In this document: one piece after another, positions 17,662 to 26,183 of the stretch
Numbering within the stretch: the first letter of the stretch is position 1
Layout of the letters: the number at the start of each line of letters is the position of its first letter
NCBI RefSeq assembly: GCF_900114185.1
Contig: NZ_FOSE01000007.1
Coordinates: forward strand, 1 to 64,000
DNA: 64,000 nucleotides
Origin: Cellulomonas sp. KH9
Lineage (GTDB): Bacteria > Actinomycetota > Actinomycetes > Actinomycetales > Cellulomonadaceae
Direction: 5' to 3'
Program-made: the position numbers and the translations under genes
Notes under the pieces: model-generated
The model's input: only the letters and a program-made list of their open reading frames with translations
Database searches by the model: none
What the model was told of the DNA's origin: nothing

Positions 17662-19572
17662 TCAGACGTACATCGGCGTCAGCTCGTCGAACTCCTCCAC
17701 CGAGCCGCCGCGCAGGACGAGCTCGATGATCCGGCGGCCCAGGGGGTCCAGGTCGTCGGTGAGGAACTGCTCGAGCTCGGCCCGGAAGAAGTCCGTGAGG
17801 ATCGCGGCACCCGTGTCGTAGGCCTCGATGCCGACCTGGGACTGGTACTCCGGCTGCAGCAGCGTGGGACGGATCTGCTGCCCGTCGAGCTTGATCTCCT
17901 TGGGCCGGTAGCCGAACAGCGCGCACCGCGCCGGGGTCAGCTGCTCGCGCAGGATGCGACCGCCACCGCGACGCGCGAGGTACTCACGGGTCAGCCACTC
18001 GGCGGAGAACCCGACCTTGTAGGCGCCGATGTGCTGGTTCGGGGTCAGGACGTAGCGCGTGCGGTCGTTCTCCGCGATCTGGCGCAGCAGCAGGTTCGCC
18101 GCCGCCACCTTGGTGCCGGTCGAGAACGGCCAGTACGAGCCGACACCCTCGGCGACCATGCCGCCGTGCTTGAGGGCCCTCTTGACGTCCTTGCTCTCGC
18201 CGATCGACGGGTTCTTGTCCCCGCGCGGGGCGATCAGGCGCCACACCCATGCCAGCGACGGCGGGATCAGGTGCATCATCCCCATGATCCCGTAGGTCGG
18301 GTTGTCCCGGGTGCACAGCGGCATCCGGACCCCGAACGTGCGGACGTCGACCTCCTTGGGCTCGCTGATGACGTTCTTGACGAACCGCCGGGGGATCACG
18401 ACGCGCGGGTTCGGGCACCGCTTGCCGTTGGAGTCGAGCGTGTGCTCCCACGGCAGCGCGGTCGCGTCGGCGACGCCGTCGATCGACAGGAAGAGCAGCG
18501 GCTCGTCGGGCTGGATCACCGCCTTCTCGAACGCCGGGTCCTCGCCGTAGTGCGTGAGGTTGTCGACGCGGACGAACCAGCCGTCCTCGGCGTCGGCGAC
18601 GACCAGCCGGCCGTTGCCCTTCTGCACCGACGGGTGGCACAGCGTCATGTCGTCCGTCACGGGCGCCAGCGCCGACGTCTCGCCGAGGGTGATGTGGTAC
18701 GGCTCGTCGCGCACCACGTTGGTGCCGACGAGGATGCGCCCGTCGTCCTCGCGGCGGATCTCCTGGCACATCTCGGACTTGCCGCCGCCCGAGGCGCCCT
18801 CGTGCATGATGACCGTCTCGTTCTCGTACGGCGTGGTCACGCGGACGCTCGAGGCGTGCGCGGTGAGCCAGCCCTCCTGCTCGCCGATGTCGAGCAGCAC
18901 GGAGAAGACGCCCTTCTTGGCGCTCGGCCCCGGGTACAGGTTGTAGGCCCACACCTCGTGCAGCGTCGTGGAGCGGTTGTGCACGACGACCTGCCGGCCG
19001 CCGAAGTGCGTGTGCCGGAACGGCGGCGCGACGTAGAGGATCGAGCGCGGCGTGAACGGGCCGATCTCGTCGAACGTCACCCACCCCTGCAGGTCCACGA
19101 GCGTGAGGGCGAAGAAGGCGCTGTTCAGCGGCACGATCGCCAGCGACGGGTACCCGAAGCGCGGACCGCCGGCCTTGAACGGCACGACGACGAGCTCCTG
19201 GGTGGCGAGCCACTCGAGCGTCTCCGTGCGGGTGGGGTCGAACTCCGCGTCGAACACGTCGCGGTAGCGCGGCTTGTCGGTGGGCAGGTCGTCCGCGATC
19301 CGCATGCAGTCCGGGTCGCGCCGGCGCATGTAGTCCTCGGGGTAGTTCACGGCCACGCCGTTGCGGCAGCGGGTGACCGTCGCCTCCGGCACCATCTCGC
19401 CGTTCACGTCGTACTCGACGGTGAACACGGGGCCGCCCTCGGGGCCCAGCGCCAGCCGGTACAGCTCCTCACGCGTTGCGGGGATCACCAGGCGCGGGCT
19501 CGCCTCCAGGGCGGCCCGCACCTCGGGTGCGAGAGACACGTCCGCCAGGGGACCGGTCACGGTGACGCTCAT
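17662..19572 (-). CDS. DUF4914-family protein with HPr-kinase/PEPCK-like P-loop
   Basis: 636 residues, the usual size of DUF4914 proteins, whose function is unknown. A phosphate-binding loop GASGGGKSE lies at residues 259-267, with a preceding LTAHASSVRV strand near 236-245. Together these resemble the HPr kinase / PEP carboxykinase fold (HAS...GxSGxGKSE). The C-terminal half has conserved-looking Arg/Asn-rich stretches (GSYWPFSTGTKV). No signal or membrane segment. ATG at 19572 has AAGGAG 5 bases upstream. It probably phosphorylates or uses a nucleotide on a small metabolite or protein; that is inference. A DosR-like promoter site (19703-19717) suggests low-oxygen or redox control. Confidence 0.75.
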   Translation of the reverse strand: MSVTVTGPLADVSLAPEVRAALEASPRLVIPATREELYRLALGPEGGPVFTVEYDVNGEMVPEATVTRCRNGVAVNYPEDYMRRRDPDCMRIADDLPTDKPRYRDVFDAEFDPTRTETLEWLATQELVVVPFKAGGPRFGYPSLAIVPLNSAFFALTLVDLQGWVTFDEIGPFTPRSILYVAPPFRHTHFGGRQVVVHNRSTTLHEVWAYNLYPGPSAKKGVFSVLLDIGEQEGWLTAHASSVRVTTPYENETVIMHEGASGGGKSEMCQEIRREDDGRILVGTNVVRDEPYHITLGETSALAPVTDDMTLCHPSVQKGNGRLVVADAEDGWFVRVDNLTHYGEDPAFEKAVIQPDEPLLFLSIDGVADATALPWEHTLDSNGKRCPNPRVVIPRRFVKNVISEPKEVDVRTFGVRMPLCTRDNPTYGIMGMMHLIPPSLAWVWRLIAPRGDKNPSIGESKDVKRALKHGGMVAEGVGSYWPFSTGTKVAAANLLLRQIAENDRTRYVLTPNQHIGAYKVGFSAEWLTREYLARRGGGRILREQLTPARCALFGYRPKEIKLDGQQIRPTLLQPEYQSQVGIEAYDTGAAILTDFFRAELEQFLTDDLDPLGRRIIELVLRGGSVEEFDELTPMYV

Positions 19573-19672
19573 GGCAGCTCCTTCGCCTCGGGGACCGGGC
19601 GTGGTCGCCCATGAGGCGCTACCCGGCGGTCAGCCGTGCCGCAGGTGCGGTCCCGGTCTGTCCTTTGCCAGG

Positions 19673-19678
19673 AGATTA
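19673..19678 (-). promoter_or_regulatory. -10 element of the DUF4914 gene
   Basis: TAATCT on the minus strand, ~100 bases before the ATG. Unlike many genes here this one has a real 5' leader and a Shine-Dalgarno. Confidence 0.5.
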
Positions 19679-19702
19679 CGACCGCTGGACCCACCCCCGA
19701 CA

Positions 19703-19717
19703 GGGACCTTCGGGCCT
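19703..19717. promoter_or_regulatory. DosR/DevR-like box
   Basis: GGGACCTTCGGGCCT resembles the DosR/DevR operator core (GGGAC-N-N-N-N-G-N-CC) of mycobacteria and streptomycetes. Its centre is about 34 bases upstream of the -10 centre, a position suited to activation next to the -35. No DosR gene is in the window. Confidence 0.45.
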
Positions 19718-19726
19718 GCGAGGCGC

Positions 19727-20658
19727 TCAGCCGAGCGCGCCGGGTCCGCCCGACGGCGTCGTGCCGTCCCCGGCCGACGTCGCCACCTCCACGGTACGGC
19801 GGCGGCGCCACAGCAGCACGGCGGTGGCGGCGAGGCCGGCCACGACCAGCCAGGGCAGCAGCACGCCGAGCACGACCAGCACCCCGCGGACCGTCGCGAC
19901 GAACGCGGTCCACCCGGTGTCCAGGCCGTCGAGGAACGTCGCGGGACGCGCCACGAGAGCCTCCTGCGCGTGCACGGGCGCGACGATCTCGACGTCCACG
20001 GTGGACAGCGCGACGCGGTCCGCGAGCCGGGCCCGCTCGGAGCGCAGCCCCTCGAGGTTCGCCTGACGGTCGGTCAGCGCCTGCTCGGCCTCGATGATCT
20101 CGCTGCTCGACGCGGCCCGCCCCAGCAGGTCGGACATGCGCGCCACCGACAGCTCGGTGGCCGTGATCCGGGCGTCGAGGTCCTGCGCGGCGCCGGTCAC
20201 GTCCTCGGTCGCCACCTGGAACTCCAGGACGTCGCCGATCCCGGCCAGCCCGGTGCGGAAGCCGTCCATGGCCCCCGCCGGCACCCGCACGGTCAGCGAG
20301 GCGCTGCCCGGGTCGTGCTCGCCGGCGGCGGACCGCTCGTACCGGGCGTCCACGCGCCCCTCGAGCCGCGCGGCGAGGGCGGCGACGTCCTGCGCCGCGT
20401 CGACGGGGTCGGGCGCGGACACCGCGGCGCGGGCGGTCTGGACCACCTGCTGGGCCTCGCGCGCACCCGACCCGTCGGCGCTCGTCCCCCGCCCTCGGCC
20501 TCGGACAGGGCGGTGTCCTCGTCCGCCACCGACACGCCACGCCCGTCCGACGTCGTCCCGACGCCGACATCGTCCGCACCGCTGTCGGCGGCGCTGCAGG
20601 CGGTGAGGGCCGCGAGCACGGCGAGGGCGGTGACCAGCGTGCGGGTGCGTGTCGGCAT
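19727..20658 (-). pseudogene. DUF4349 lipoprotein, interrupted by a one-base frameshift
   Basis: The 5' part (ATG at 20658) encodes a lipoprotein signal, LVTALAVLAALTACSAA, then an acidic linker ending in SEAEGG. The 3' part, one frame over, encodes AREAQQVVQTARAAVSAP, the DUF4349 domain with coiled coil (ATELSVARMSDLLGRA) and a C-terminal membrane helix (VLVVLGVLLPWLVVAGLAA) followed by LWRRRR. The frames join if one base is added in the C5 run at 20486-20490. Either a real frameshift or a homopolymer sequencing error. Both halves look otherwise undamaged, so loss would be recent. Confidence 0.8.
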
Positions 20659-20752
20659 GCCTGCACGCTCGGGACGCTCGGGGTGCCCCGGGCGGGTCCC
20701 GCGGGATCGTGACCGGCTCGTCACCGGATCGTCGCCCCGACGAGGCCGGACG

Positions 20753-21592
20753 TCACCCGACCGGTCCGGTGGTCGTCACCGACGCCCACAGGTGCGTCGC
20801 GGCGAACGCCCGCCACGGCCGCCAGCGGAGCCCCGCCGCGGCGACGTCCCGCGGCCCCGGCGCACCCAGCGCCCGGCGCAGCACGAGGTCGCCCGACGGG
20901 AACGCGTCCCGGTCGCCGAGCGCACGCAGCGCGACGACGTCGGCCGTCCACGGGCCGATGCCGGGGACCGCGAGCAGGGCCGCACGGACGTCGGGCCCGT
21001 CGGCGCCCGGGTCGAGCCGCAGACCCTGCGCGCACGCGACGGCCAGCGCGTGCACGGCACGTGCGCGGGTGCGGGGGACCCGCAGGACCGCCTGCAGCGC
21101 GACGGGGTCGGCCGCGGCCACGTCCTCGGGCCGGGGGTACGCGCGCAGGCCGGACGCGTGCTCTCGGCCGTACGCCGCGGCGAGGCGTCCGCCGGTGGTG
21201 CGGCCCGCGCCGAGCGACACCTGCTGCGTGAGCACCGCCTGGACCGCCGCCTCGAACCCGTCGGGGTGCCCCGGCACCCGCAGGTGGGGACGGGCCGCCA
21301 GCAGGGGGCCGAGCGTGGGGTCGTCCCCGAGGGTGTCGTGCACGGGTGCGAGGGCGTCCCCGAGGCCGAACCACCGGACCGCCAGCCGGTCGGTCGCGCC
21401 CGGGGCGGTCGGGCCGTCGGCCCGGACCTCCGCACCGCCCGCCGTGACGTGCGCGGTCACCGGGACCGGGCCGGAGCCGAGGTCGACGAGACGGCGCACG
21501 GTGCCGGCCACCACGTCGACCTCCTCCACGCCGGGCACGGCGCGGGCGGCGAGCGACGCGAGCACCGGACCAGGGTCGACGGGGACGCGCAC
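20753..21592 (-). CDS. alkA: DNA-3-methyladenine glycosylase II (AlkA-like)
   Basis: 279 residues. Removes alkylated bases in base-excision repair. The N-terminal AlkA_N-like domain covers ~1-110. The HhH-GPD domain follows, with the helix-hairpin-helix VPGIGPWTADVVALRALGD and the catalytic Asp expected in DAFPSGDLVLRRALG. GTG at 21592 has TACCGT 6 bases upstream, a leaderless arrangement. Divergent from ogt, another alkylation repair gene, across a 416-bp region. Typical actinobacterial Ada-AlkA proteins carry an N-terminal Ada domain; this one does not. Confidence 0.88.
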   Translation of the reverse strand: MRVPVDPGPVLASLAARAVPGVEEVDVVAGTVRRLVDLGSGPVPVTAHVTAGGAEVRADGPTAPGATDRLAVRWFGLGDALAPVHDTLGDDPTLGPLLAARPHLRVPGHPDGFEAAVQAVLTQQVSLGAGRTTGGRLAAAYGREHASGLRAYPRPEDVAAADPVALQAVLRVPRTRARAVHALAVACAQGLRLDPGADGPDVRAALLAVPGIGPWTADVVALRALGDRDAFPSGDLVLRRALGAPGPRDVAAAGLRWRPWRAFAATHLWASVTTTGPVG

Positions 21593-21598
21593 GGGGAG

Positions 21599-21604
21599 AC
21601 GGTA
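21599..21604 (-). promoter_or_regulatory. -10 element of alkA, leaderless type
   Basis: TACCGT on the minus strand, 6 bases before the GTG start. Confidence 0.55.
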
Positions 21605-21780
21605 GCCCGCACCGCCGACACCGCCGCGGCCCGGCAAAGACCCGGTAGCGAACTGGTCGCACGTTCGAGATGCGCCGGTCACACACGGGTGCGATGCTCG
21701 GGTCAGCAGCCGATCGCGGCCCCAGACCGCGACCGGCCACCCGCAGGTCAGGGGCCCGCCCCGGACCCGCAGCAGCACCG

Positions 21781-21890
21781 GGTCCGGCGAGAGCCGGACC
21801 GGCCCTCCGGGGTCCGGGAGCGCGCCACGCCTCGTGCCGGCGAGACGGCTCTCCCGCCAGGTCCCGCTCCCCGCCACGGGGAGCGGGACC
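21781..21890. other. Structured intergenic region between alkA and ogt
   Basis: The 416 bases between the two divergent genes (21593-22008) hold no convincing ORF. They contain two strong hairpins: ggtccggc-gaga-gccggacc at 21781-21800 (8-bp stem, GAGA tetraloop), and ggtcccgctccccg-cca-cggggagcgggacc at 21860-21890 (perfect 14-bp stem). The second could be a terminator in either direction. A small RNA ending there is possible but unproven. Confidence 0.45.
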
Positions 21891-22008
21891 GGCTTGCGTC
21901 AGGGCCCGGTCGGCCGCTGCCTGCAGGCCTCGTCGTGCGGGGGTACGGCCGCCGGGCGGCGGTGCACGCCGCGGCCGCGGTGTCGGTGGTCCGGGGGAGG
22001 ATGACGGG

Positions 22009-22527
22009 GTGAGCACGACGTACACGGTGGTGCCCGCACCGTTCGGGCCGGTCGCGGTCGGTGTCGCCGACGGTGCGGTGACGGACGTGCGGTTCCCGCA
22101 CGCGGACGGCTCCGCGGCCACCGAGCGGCTGGGACGTCGCGTCGACCCCGGGGACGACCCGGTGCTGCACGAGGCGGCCCGGCAGCTCGCGGAGTACCTG
22201 GCGGGCGCGCGCCGGGACTTCGACCTGCCGCTCCGGTACCGCGGCAGCACGTTCCGGCAGCGCGTCTGGGACGGGCTGCGGGCGGTCCCGTACGGCACGA
22301 CGACCACGTACGGCGCGCTCGCGACCGCGATCGGCCTCGACCCCCGCACGGCGTCCCGCGCGGTCGGCGCGGCCAACGGCGCCAACCACCTGCCGATCGT
22401 CGTGCCGTGCCACCGCGTGATCGGTGCGGACGGCGGTCTCACCGGGTTCTCCGGCGGGCTCGACCGCAAGCGGGCGCTGCTGGCCCTCGAGGCGCGCGTC
22501 GCGACCGGCGCGGGCACCCTGTTCTGA
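22009..22527 (+). CDS. ogt: Methylated-DNA-[protein]-cysteine S-methyltransferase
   Basis: 172 residues. Takes the methyl group from O6-methylguanine onto its own cysteine. The active site IVVPCHRVIGADG is present with Cys near residue 129, followed by LTGFSGGLDRKRALLALE. The DNA-binding GTTTTYGALATAIG helix-turn-helix precedes it. GTG at 22009 is preceded by gggggaggatgacgg. Faces alkA across a structured spacer; the two work on the same damage class. The gene stop overlaps a 9-bp tandem repeat. Confidence 0.93.
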   Translation: MSTTYTVVPAPFGPVAVGVADGAVTDVRFPHADGSAATERLGRRVDPGDDPVLHEAARQLAEYLAGARRDFDLPLRYRGSTFRQRVWDGLRAVPYGTTTTYGALATAIGLDPRTASRAVGAANGANHLPIVVPCHRVIGADGGLTGFSGGLDRKRALLALEARVATGAGTLF

Positions 22528-22569
22528 GCGGTCCGAGCGGTCCGAGCGGTCCGAGCGGTCCGAGCGGAC
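22526..22569. repeat. 9-bp tandem repeat (gagcggtcc)
   Basis: Four perfect copies of gagcggtcc and one partial copy, beginning in the ogt stop codon and ending before the ribosome binding site of the DUF1697 gene. Copy change would alter only the spacer between the genes. Confidence 0.9.
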
Positions 22570-22585
22570 GGACGGGGGAGGTGCG

Positions 22586-23119
22586 ATGACCGTCATGGTG
22601 GCGCTGCTGCGCGGCGTGAACGTCGGGGGCGCGACGAGGGTGCCGATGGCCGACCTGCGCCGGATCGTCGCCGAGACCGGCTACCGGGACGCGCGCACCT
22701 ACGTGAACAGCGGCAACGTCGTCCTGACCGCGGACGCGGGCGACACCGAGCAGGTCGCCGCGCGCCTGCGGGCCGCGTGCGCCGTCGCGTTCCCGTGCGC
22801 CCCCGACGTGGTCGTGCGGACGCGGGAGGAGCTGCGCGGGGTCGTCGACGGCAACCCCTTCCTCGACCGCGACGACGACCCCACCCACCACCACGTGGTG
22901 TTCCTGCCCGGTGCGGCGCCGGCCCGCGCACCCGAGGTCGCGGTCACGCCGCCGGAGGACCTCGCGCCCCGGGGGCGCGAGCTGTACCTGTACCTGCCGG
23001 ACGGGATGGGACGCAGCCGGCTCGCGGCGCGGCTCGCCGGTCGCTCGGGCCCCGGCGGCACGGCCCGCAACTGGCGCACCGTCACCACGCTGGCGGCCAT
23101 GGCCGACGAGCAGGACTGA
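22586..23119 (+). CDS. DUF1697 family protein
   Basis: 177 residues. Shows the family opening VALLRGVNVGGATRVPMADL and the conserved YVNSGNVVL, then NPF (residues ~90) and the C-terminal ARNWRTVTTLAAMA. DUF1697 proteins are small cytoplasmic proteins of unknown function; the family-wide ending NWxTxxxL is intact. ATG at 22586 has gggggagg 6 bases upstream. It follows ogt on the same strand but the spacer holds a tandem repeat, so co-transcription is not certain. Confidence 0.85.
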   Translation: MTVMVALLRGVNVGGATRVPMADLRRIVAETGYRDARTYVNSGNVVLTADAGDTEQVAARLRAACAVAFPCAPDVVVRTREELRGVVDGNPFLDRDDDPTHHHVVFLPGAAPARAPEVAVTPPEDLAPRGRELYLYLPDGMGRSRLAARLAGRSGPGGTARNWRTVTTLAAMADEQD

Positions 23120-23297
23120 CCCGCAGGTCGGCCGTCCACGTCCACCCGCGTCGGGCGCCGGCCCGTGGGTGGTCGGCGCGTCGCGCCCGTCGCCGTTCCG
23201 GATGCGCGTGCCGCGCCCGGGTGCCACCGTGGACGACCCATGGCGGACCGCGGCCCGCACGGGCGGCGGGGCACGGCGGACGAGCGACGGGACGGTG

Positions 23298-24500
23298 GTG
23301 CAGGTGCGGGCGCTGACGTGGCAGGGACGCGAGAACGTGTCGGTCGAGGACGTGCCCGACCCGCGGATCGAGGAGCCCACCGACGCGGTGATCCGGGTGA
23401 CGTCGACGGCGGTCTGCGGGTCCGACCTGCACCTGTACTCGGTGCTCGGGGCGTTCCTGCAGCCCGGTGACGTGCTGGGCCACGAGGCCATGGGCGTGGT
23501 CGAGGAGGTCGGTCCCGACGCGGGGCGGCGCCTGAAGGTCGGCGACCGTGTCGTCGTGCCGTTCGGGATCGCGTGCGGCACCTGCCACATGTGCGCGCTG
23601 GGGCTGCAGAGCCAGTGCGAGACCACCCAGGTGCACGCCACCGGCAAGGGCGCCGCCCTGTTCGGCTACACCTCCCTGTACGGCAGCGTGCCCGGCGGGC
23701 AGGCGCAGTACCTGCGGGTGCCCCAGGCGCAGTACGGACCCCTCGTGGTCCCCGACGACGGGCGACCCGACGAGACGTACCTCTACCTCTCCGACGTCCT
23801 GCCCACCGCGTGGCAGGCCGTCGTGTACGCCGACGTACCGCCGGGCGGGACGGTGGCGGTCGTGGGCCTCGGACCGATCGGTCAGATGGCGGCACGCATC
23901 GCGCTGCACCGGGGCGCCGAGCGGGTGATCGGCATCGACATCGTCGCCGAGCGGCTGCTCATGGCCTCCCGCCACGGCGTGGACGTGATCGACGCGGCCC
24001 GGACCGACGACGTCGTGGAGGCCGTGCGCGAGCGCACCCACGGACGCGGGGCGGACGCCGTCGTCGAGGCCGTCGGCATGGAGGCGCACGGCTCGCCCGT
24101 GGCCGCCGCGGGGCAGCGGGCCGCGGCGTTCCTGCCCGACGCGCTGGCGCGGCCGCTCATCGAGAGGGCCGCCGTCGACCGCATGGCCGCCCTGCAGACC
24201 GCCATCGGCGTGGCGCGGCGCGGTGCGATCGTGTCGGTCGTCGGCGTCTACGGCGGCGCGCTGGACCCGTTCCCCATGATGGACGTGTTCGACCGCCAGC
24301 TGTCGTTCCGGTTCGGCCAGGCCAACGTCCGGCGGTGGTACGACGACCTGCTGCCGCTGGTCACCGACCCGGCGGACCCGCTGGGGGTGGCCGACCTGCG
24401 CACCCACCGGGTGTCCCTGGAGCAGGCGCCGCAGGCGTACGACGTCTTCCAGCGCAAGGCGGACGGCTGCATCAAGGTCGTCCTGGACCCGTTCGCGTGA
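23298..24500 (+). CDS. Zinc-dependent alcohol/formaldehyde dehydrogenase-like protein
   Basis: 400 residues. Medium-chain dehydrogenase: catalytic zinc ligands in AVCGSDLHLY and LGHEAMGVVEEVG, structural zinc cysteines in CGTCHMCALGLQSQC (four Cys), and the Rossmann motif VAVVGLGPIGQMAAR near residue 190. The longer length and the DIVAERL plus EAVGMEAHG segments place it with the glutathione-independent formaldehyde-dehydrogenase-like group. The start is GTG at 23298 (or 23295); further upstream the reading frame is low-complexity. An epimerase gene follows after 28 bases. Confidence 0.88.
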   Translation: MQVRALTWQGRENVSVEDVPDPRIEEPTDAVIRVTSTAVCGSDLHLYSVLGAFLQPGDVLGHEAMGVVEEVGPDAGRRLKVGDRVVVPFGIACGTCHMCALGLQSQCETTQVHATGKGAALFGYTSLYGSVPGGQAQYLRVPQAQYGPLVVPDDGRPDETYLYLSDVLPTAWQAVVYADVPPGGTVAVVGLGPIGQMAARIALHRGAERVIGIDIVAERLLMASRHGVDVIDAARTDDVVEAVRERTHGRGADAVVEAVGMEAHGSPVAAAGQRAAAFLPDALARPLIERAAVDRMAALQTAIGVARRGAIVSVVGVYGGALDPFPMMDVFDRQLSFRFGQANVRRWYDDLLPLVTDPADPLGVADLRTHRVSLEQAPQAYDVFQRKADGCIKVVLDPFA

Positions 24501-24528
24501 GCGTGCAGGACCGGACGGGGCGACGCCC

Positions 24529-25563
24529 GTGAGGGTCGTGGTGGTCGGTGCCTCCGGCAACGTGGGGACGGCCGTCCTGCGCCGGCTCGCCGCGGACACC
24601 ACGGTGACCTCGGTGGTCGGCGTCGCACGCCGCACGCCGCAGGCCCGGCCTCCCGCGCCGTACGACACCGCCACCTGGGTCGCGTGCGACATCGGGGCGC
24701 CGGAGGCCGAGGAGCAGGTGGTCACGGACCTCGCCCGCGCGTTCGCGGGCGCCGACGCCGTCGTGCACCTGGCATGGGCGATCCAGCCCAGCCACGACCG
24801 CGCCCGCCTGCGCTCGACGAACGTGGTCGGCGCGCGCCGCGTGGTGCAGGGGGCCGTGCAGGCCGGCGTCCCGCACCTGGTCGTCGCCTCCTCCGTCGGC
24901 GCCTACTCGCCCTCGCCCGACGACACGCTGCGCGACGAGTCCTGGCCGACCGACGGCGTGCGGTCGTCGTCCTACAGCGTGGACAAGGCCGCCGTCGAGT
25001 CCCTGCTGGACCGGACCGAGTCCCACACACCGCTCCGGGTCGCGCGCCTGCGCCCCGCCCTGGTCTTCCAGCACGACGCGGGCCGCGAGATCACCCGGTA
25101 CTTCCTCGGTCCGTTCGTGCCCGAGCGGCTGCTCGACGGGCGCGTCCCCCTGCTGCCGTGGCCCCGCGGGCTGCGCCTGCAGGCCGTGCAGGCCGACGAC
25201 CTCGCCGACGCGTTCCGCGAGGCGGTGGTGCGGCAGGTGCGCGGGGCCTTCAACCTGGCGGCGCCCGGCGTCCTGCGCGGGCCGGACGTGGCCGCACTGG
25301 TCGCTCGGGCCCGGTTGCGGGAGGTGCCCGTCCGCGCGGCGCGCACCGTGCTGGCCGCCGGGTGGCACGCGCGTGCCGTCCCGGTGGGCCCGGGGTGGCT
25401 CGACATGGGCATGGCCGCCCCGCTGCTGGACACGAGCCGCGCCGAGCGTGAGCTCGCGTGGCGGCCCCGCACCACCGCGGCCGAGGCGCTGCACCAGCTC
25501 GTCACGGGCATCGCGGCCGGTGCGGGGACCGCCAGCCCGCCCCTGCGCCCCCGGGGGCGCTGA
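24529..25563 (+). CDS. NAD-dependent epimerase/dehydratase family protein
   Basis: 344 residues. Extended short-chain dehydrogenase: N-terminal nucleotide-binding VVVVGASGNVGTAVLRRL (residues 3-20), HLAWAIQPS strand, catalytic Tyr/Lys in SYSVDKAAVE near 145-155, and FNLAAPGVL in the C-terminal half. Catalytic YxxxK is altered to YSVDK, which still keeps Tyr and Lys four apart. Substrate unknown. GTG at 24529 follows the dehydrogenase stop by 28 bases, so the two are probably one operon. Confidence 0.87.
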   Translation: MRVVVVGASGNVGTAVLRRLAADTTVTSVVGVARRTPQARPPAPYDTATWVACDIGAPEAEEQVVTDLARAFAGADAVVHLAWAIQPSHDRARLRSTNVVGARRVVQGAVQAGVPHLVVASSVGAYSPSPDDTLRDESWPTDGVRSSSYSVDKAAVESLLDRTESHTPLRVARLRPALVFQHDAGREITRYFLGPFVPERLLDGRVPLLPWPRGLRLQAVQADDLADAFREAVVRQVRGAFNLAAPGVLRGPDVAALVARARLREVPVRAARTVLAAGWHARAVPVGPGWLDMGMAAPLLDTSRAERELAWRPRTTAAEALHQLVTGIAAGAGTASPPLRPRGR

Positions 25564-25602
25564 CGACGTGCGCCGGAGGGTGCTGCACGGCACGCTGTCC
25601 GC

Positions 25603-26127
25603 ATGACGTCTGCCGAGCCCGTCGAGGTCAGCACCGACCCGGACCGTCACGTGCTGGGGGACCCGGACGCACCCGTCACGGTGGTCGAGTACGGCGACCT
25701 CGAGTGCCCGTACTGCCGGGACGCCGAGCCCGTGCTGCGTCGGCTCGTCGAGGAGTCCGGCGGGCGCGTGCGGCTCGTGTGGCGCCACTTCCCGCTGTTC
25801 CAGGTGCACCCGCACGCGCTGGCCGCCGCGCTCGCGGCGGAGGCGGCCGGCGCCCACGGGCGCTTCTGGGAGATGCAGCGGCTGCTGTTCGCCCACCAGG
25901 ACGCGCTGACGGACGAGGACCTCGCCCGGTACGCGCAGGAGGTCGGCCTCGAGCCCGACCAGGTCGTCGGGCCACCGGCGGACCGGTTCGCCCGTGCCGT
26001 GCAGGCGGACTACGAAGGGGGCATCGAGCTCGACGTCCCGGGGACGCCCACCCTGCTCGTCGACGGCGTGCGGTACCGCGGCCGCGTGGAGCTCGAGGCC
26101 CTGCGCCAGGTCGTCGACGCCGTGTGA
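25603..26127 (+). CDS. DsbA/thioredoxin-like protein (CPYC)
   Basis: 174 residues. Begins with the DsbA-like pattern GDPDAPVTVVEYGDLECPYCRD: the redox pair is CPYC at residues ~36-39. The alpha-helical insert follows (HPHALAAALAAEAAGAHGRFWEMQRLLF), then the cis-Pro region DVPGTPTLLVDG. No signal peptide is seen, so it is likely cytoplasmic, as for many actinobacterial thioredoxin_4 proteins. Probably oxidises or reduces thiols, substrate unknown. ATG at 25603. Confidence 0.9.
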   Translation: MTSAEPVEVSTDPDRHVLGDPDAPVTVVEYGDLECPYCRDAEPVLRRLVEESGGRVRLVWRHFPLFQVHPHALAAALAAEAAGAHGRFWEMQRLLFAHQDALTDEDLARYAQEVGLEPDQVVGPPADRFARAVQADYEGGIELDVPGTPTLLVDGVRYRGRVELEALRQVVDAV

Positions 26128-26183
26128 GCACCGTCGCCCCGCCGACGAGGGCGGCGGGGCGCGCCGTGCGCCACGATGGGCAC

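Noticed and set aside
21648..21670. GAAC...GTTC near alkA as a second LexA box
   Set aside because: The gap between half-sites is 8 bases, not 4, so it does not fit the LexA operator.
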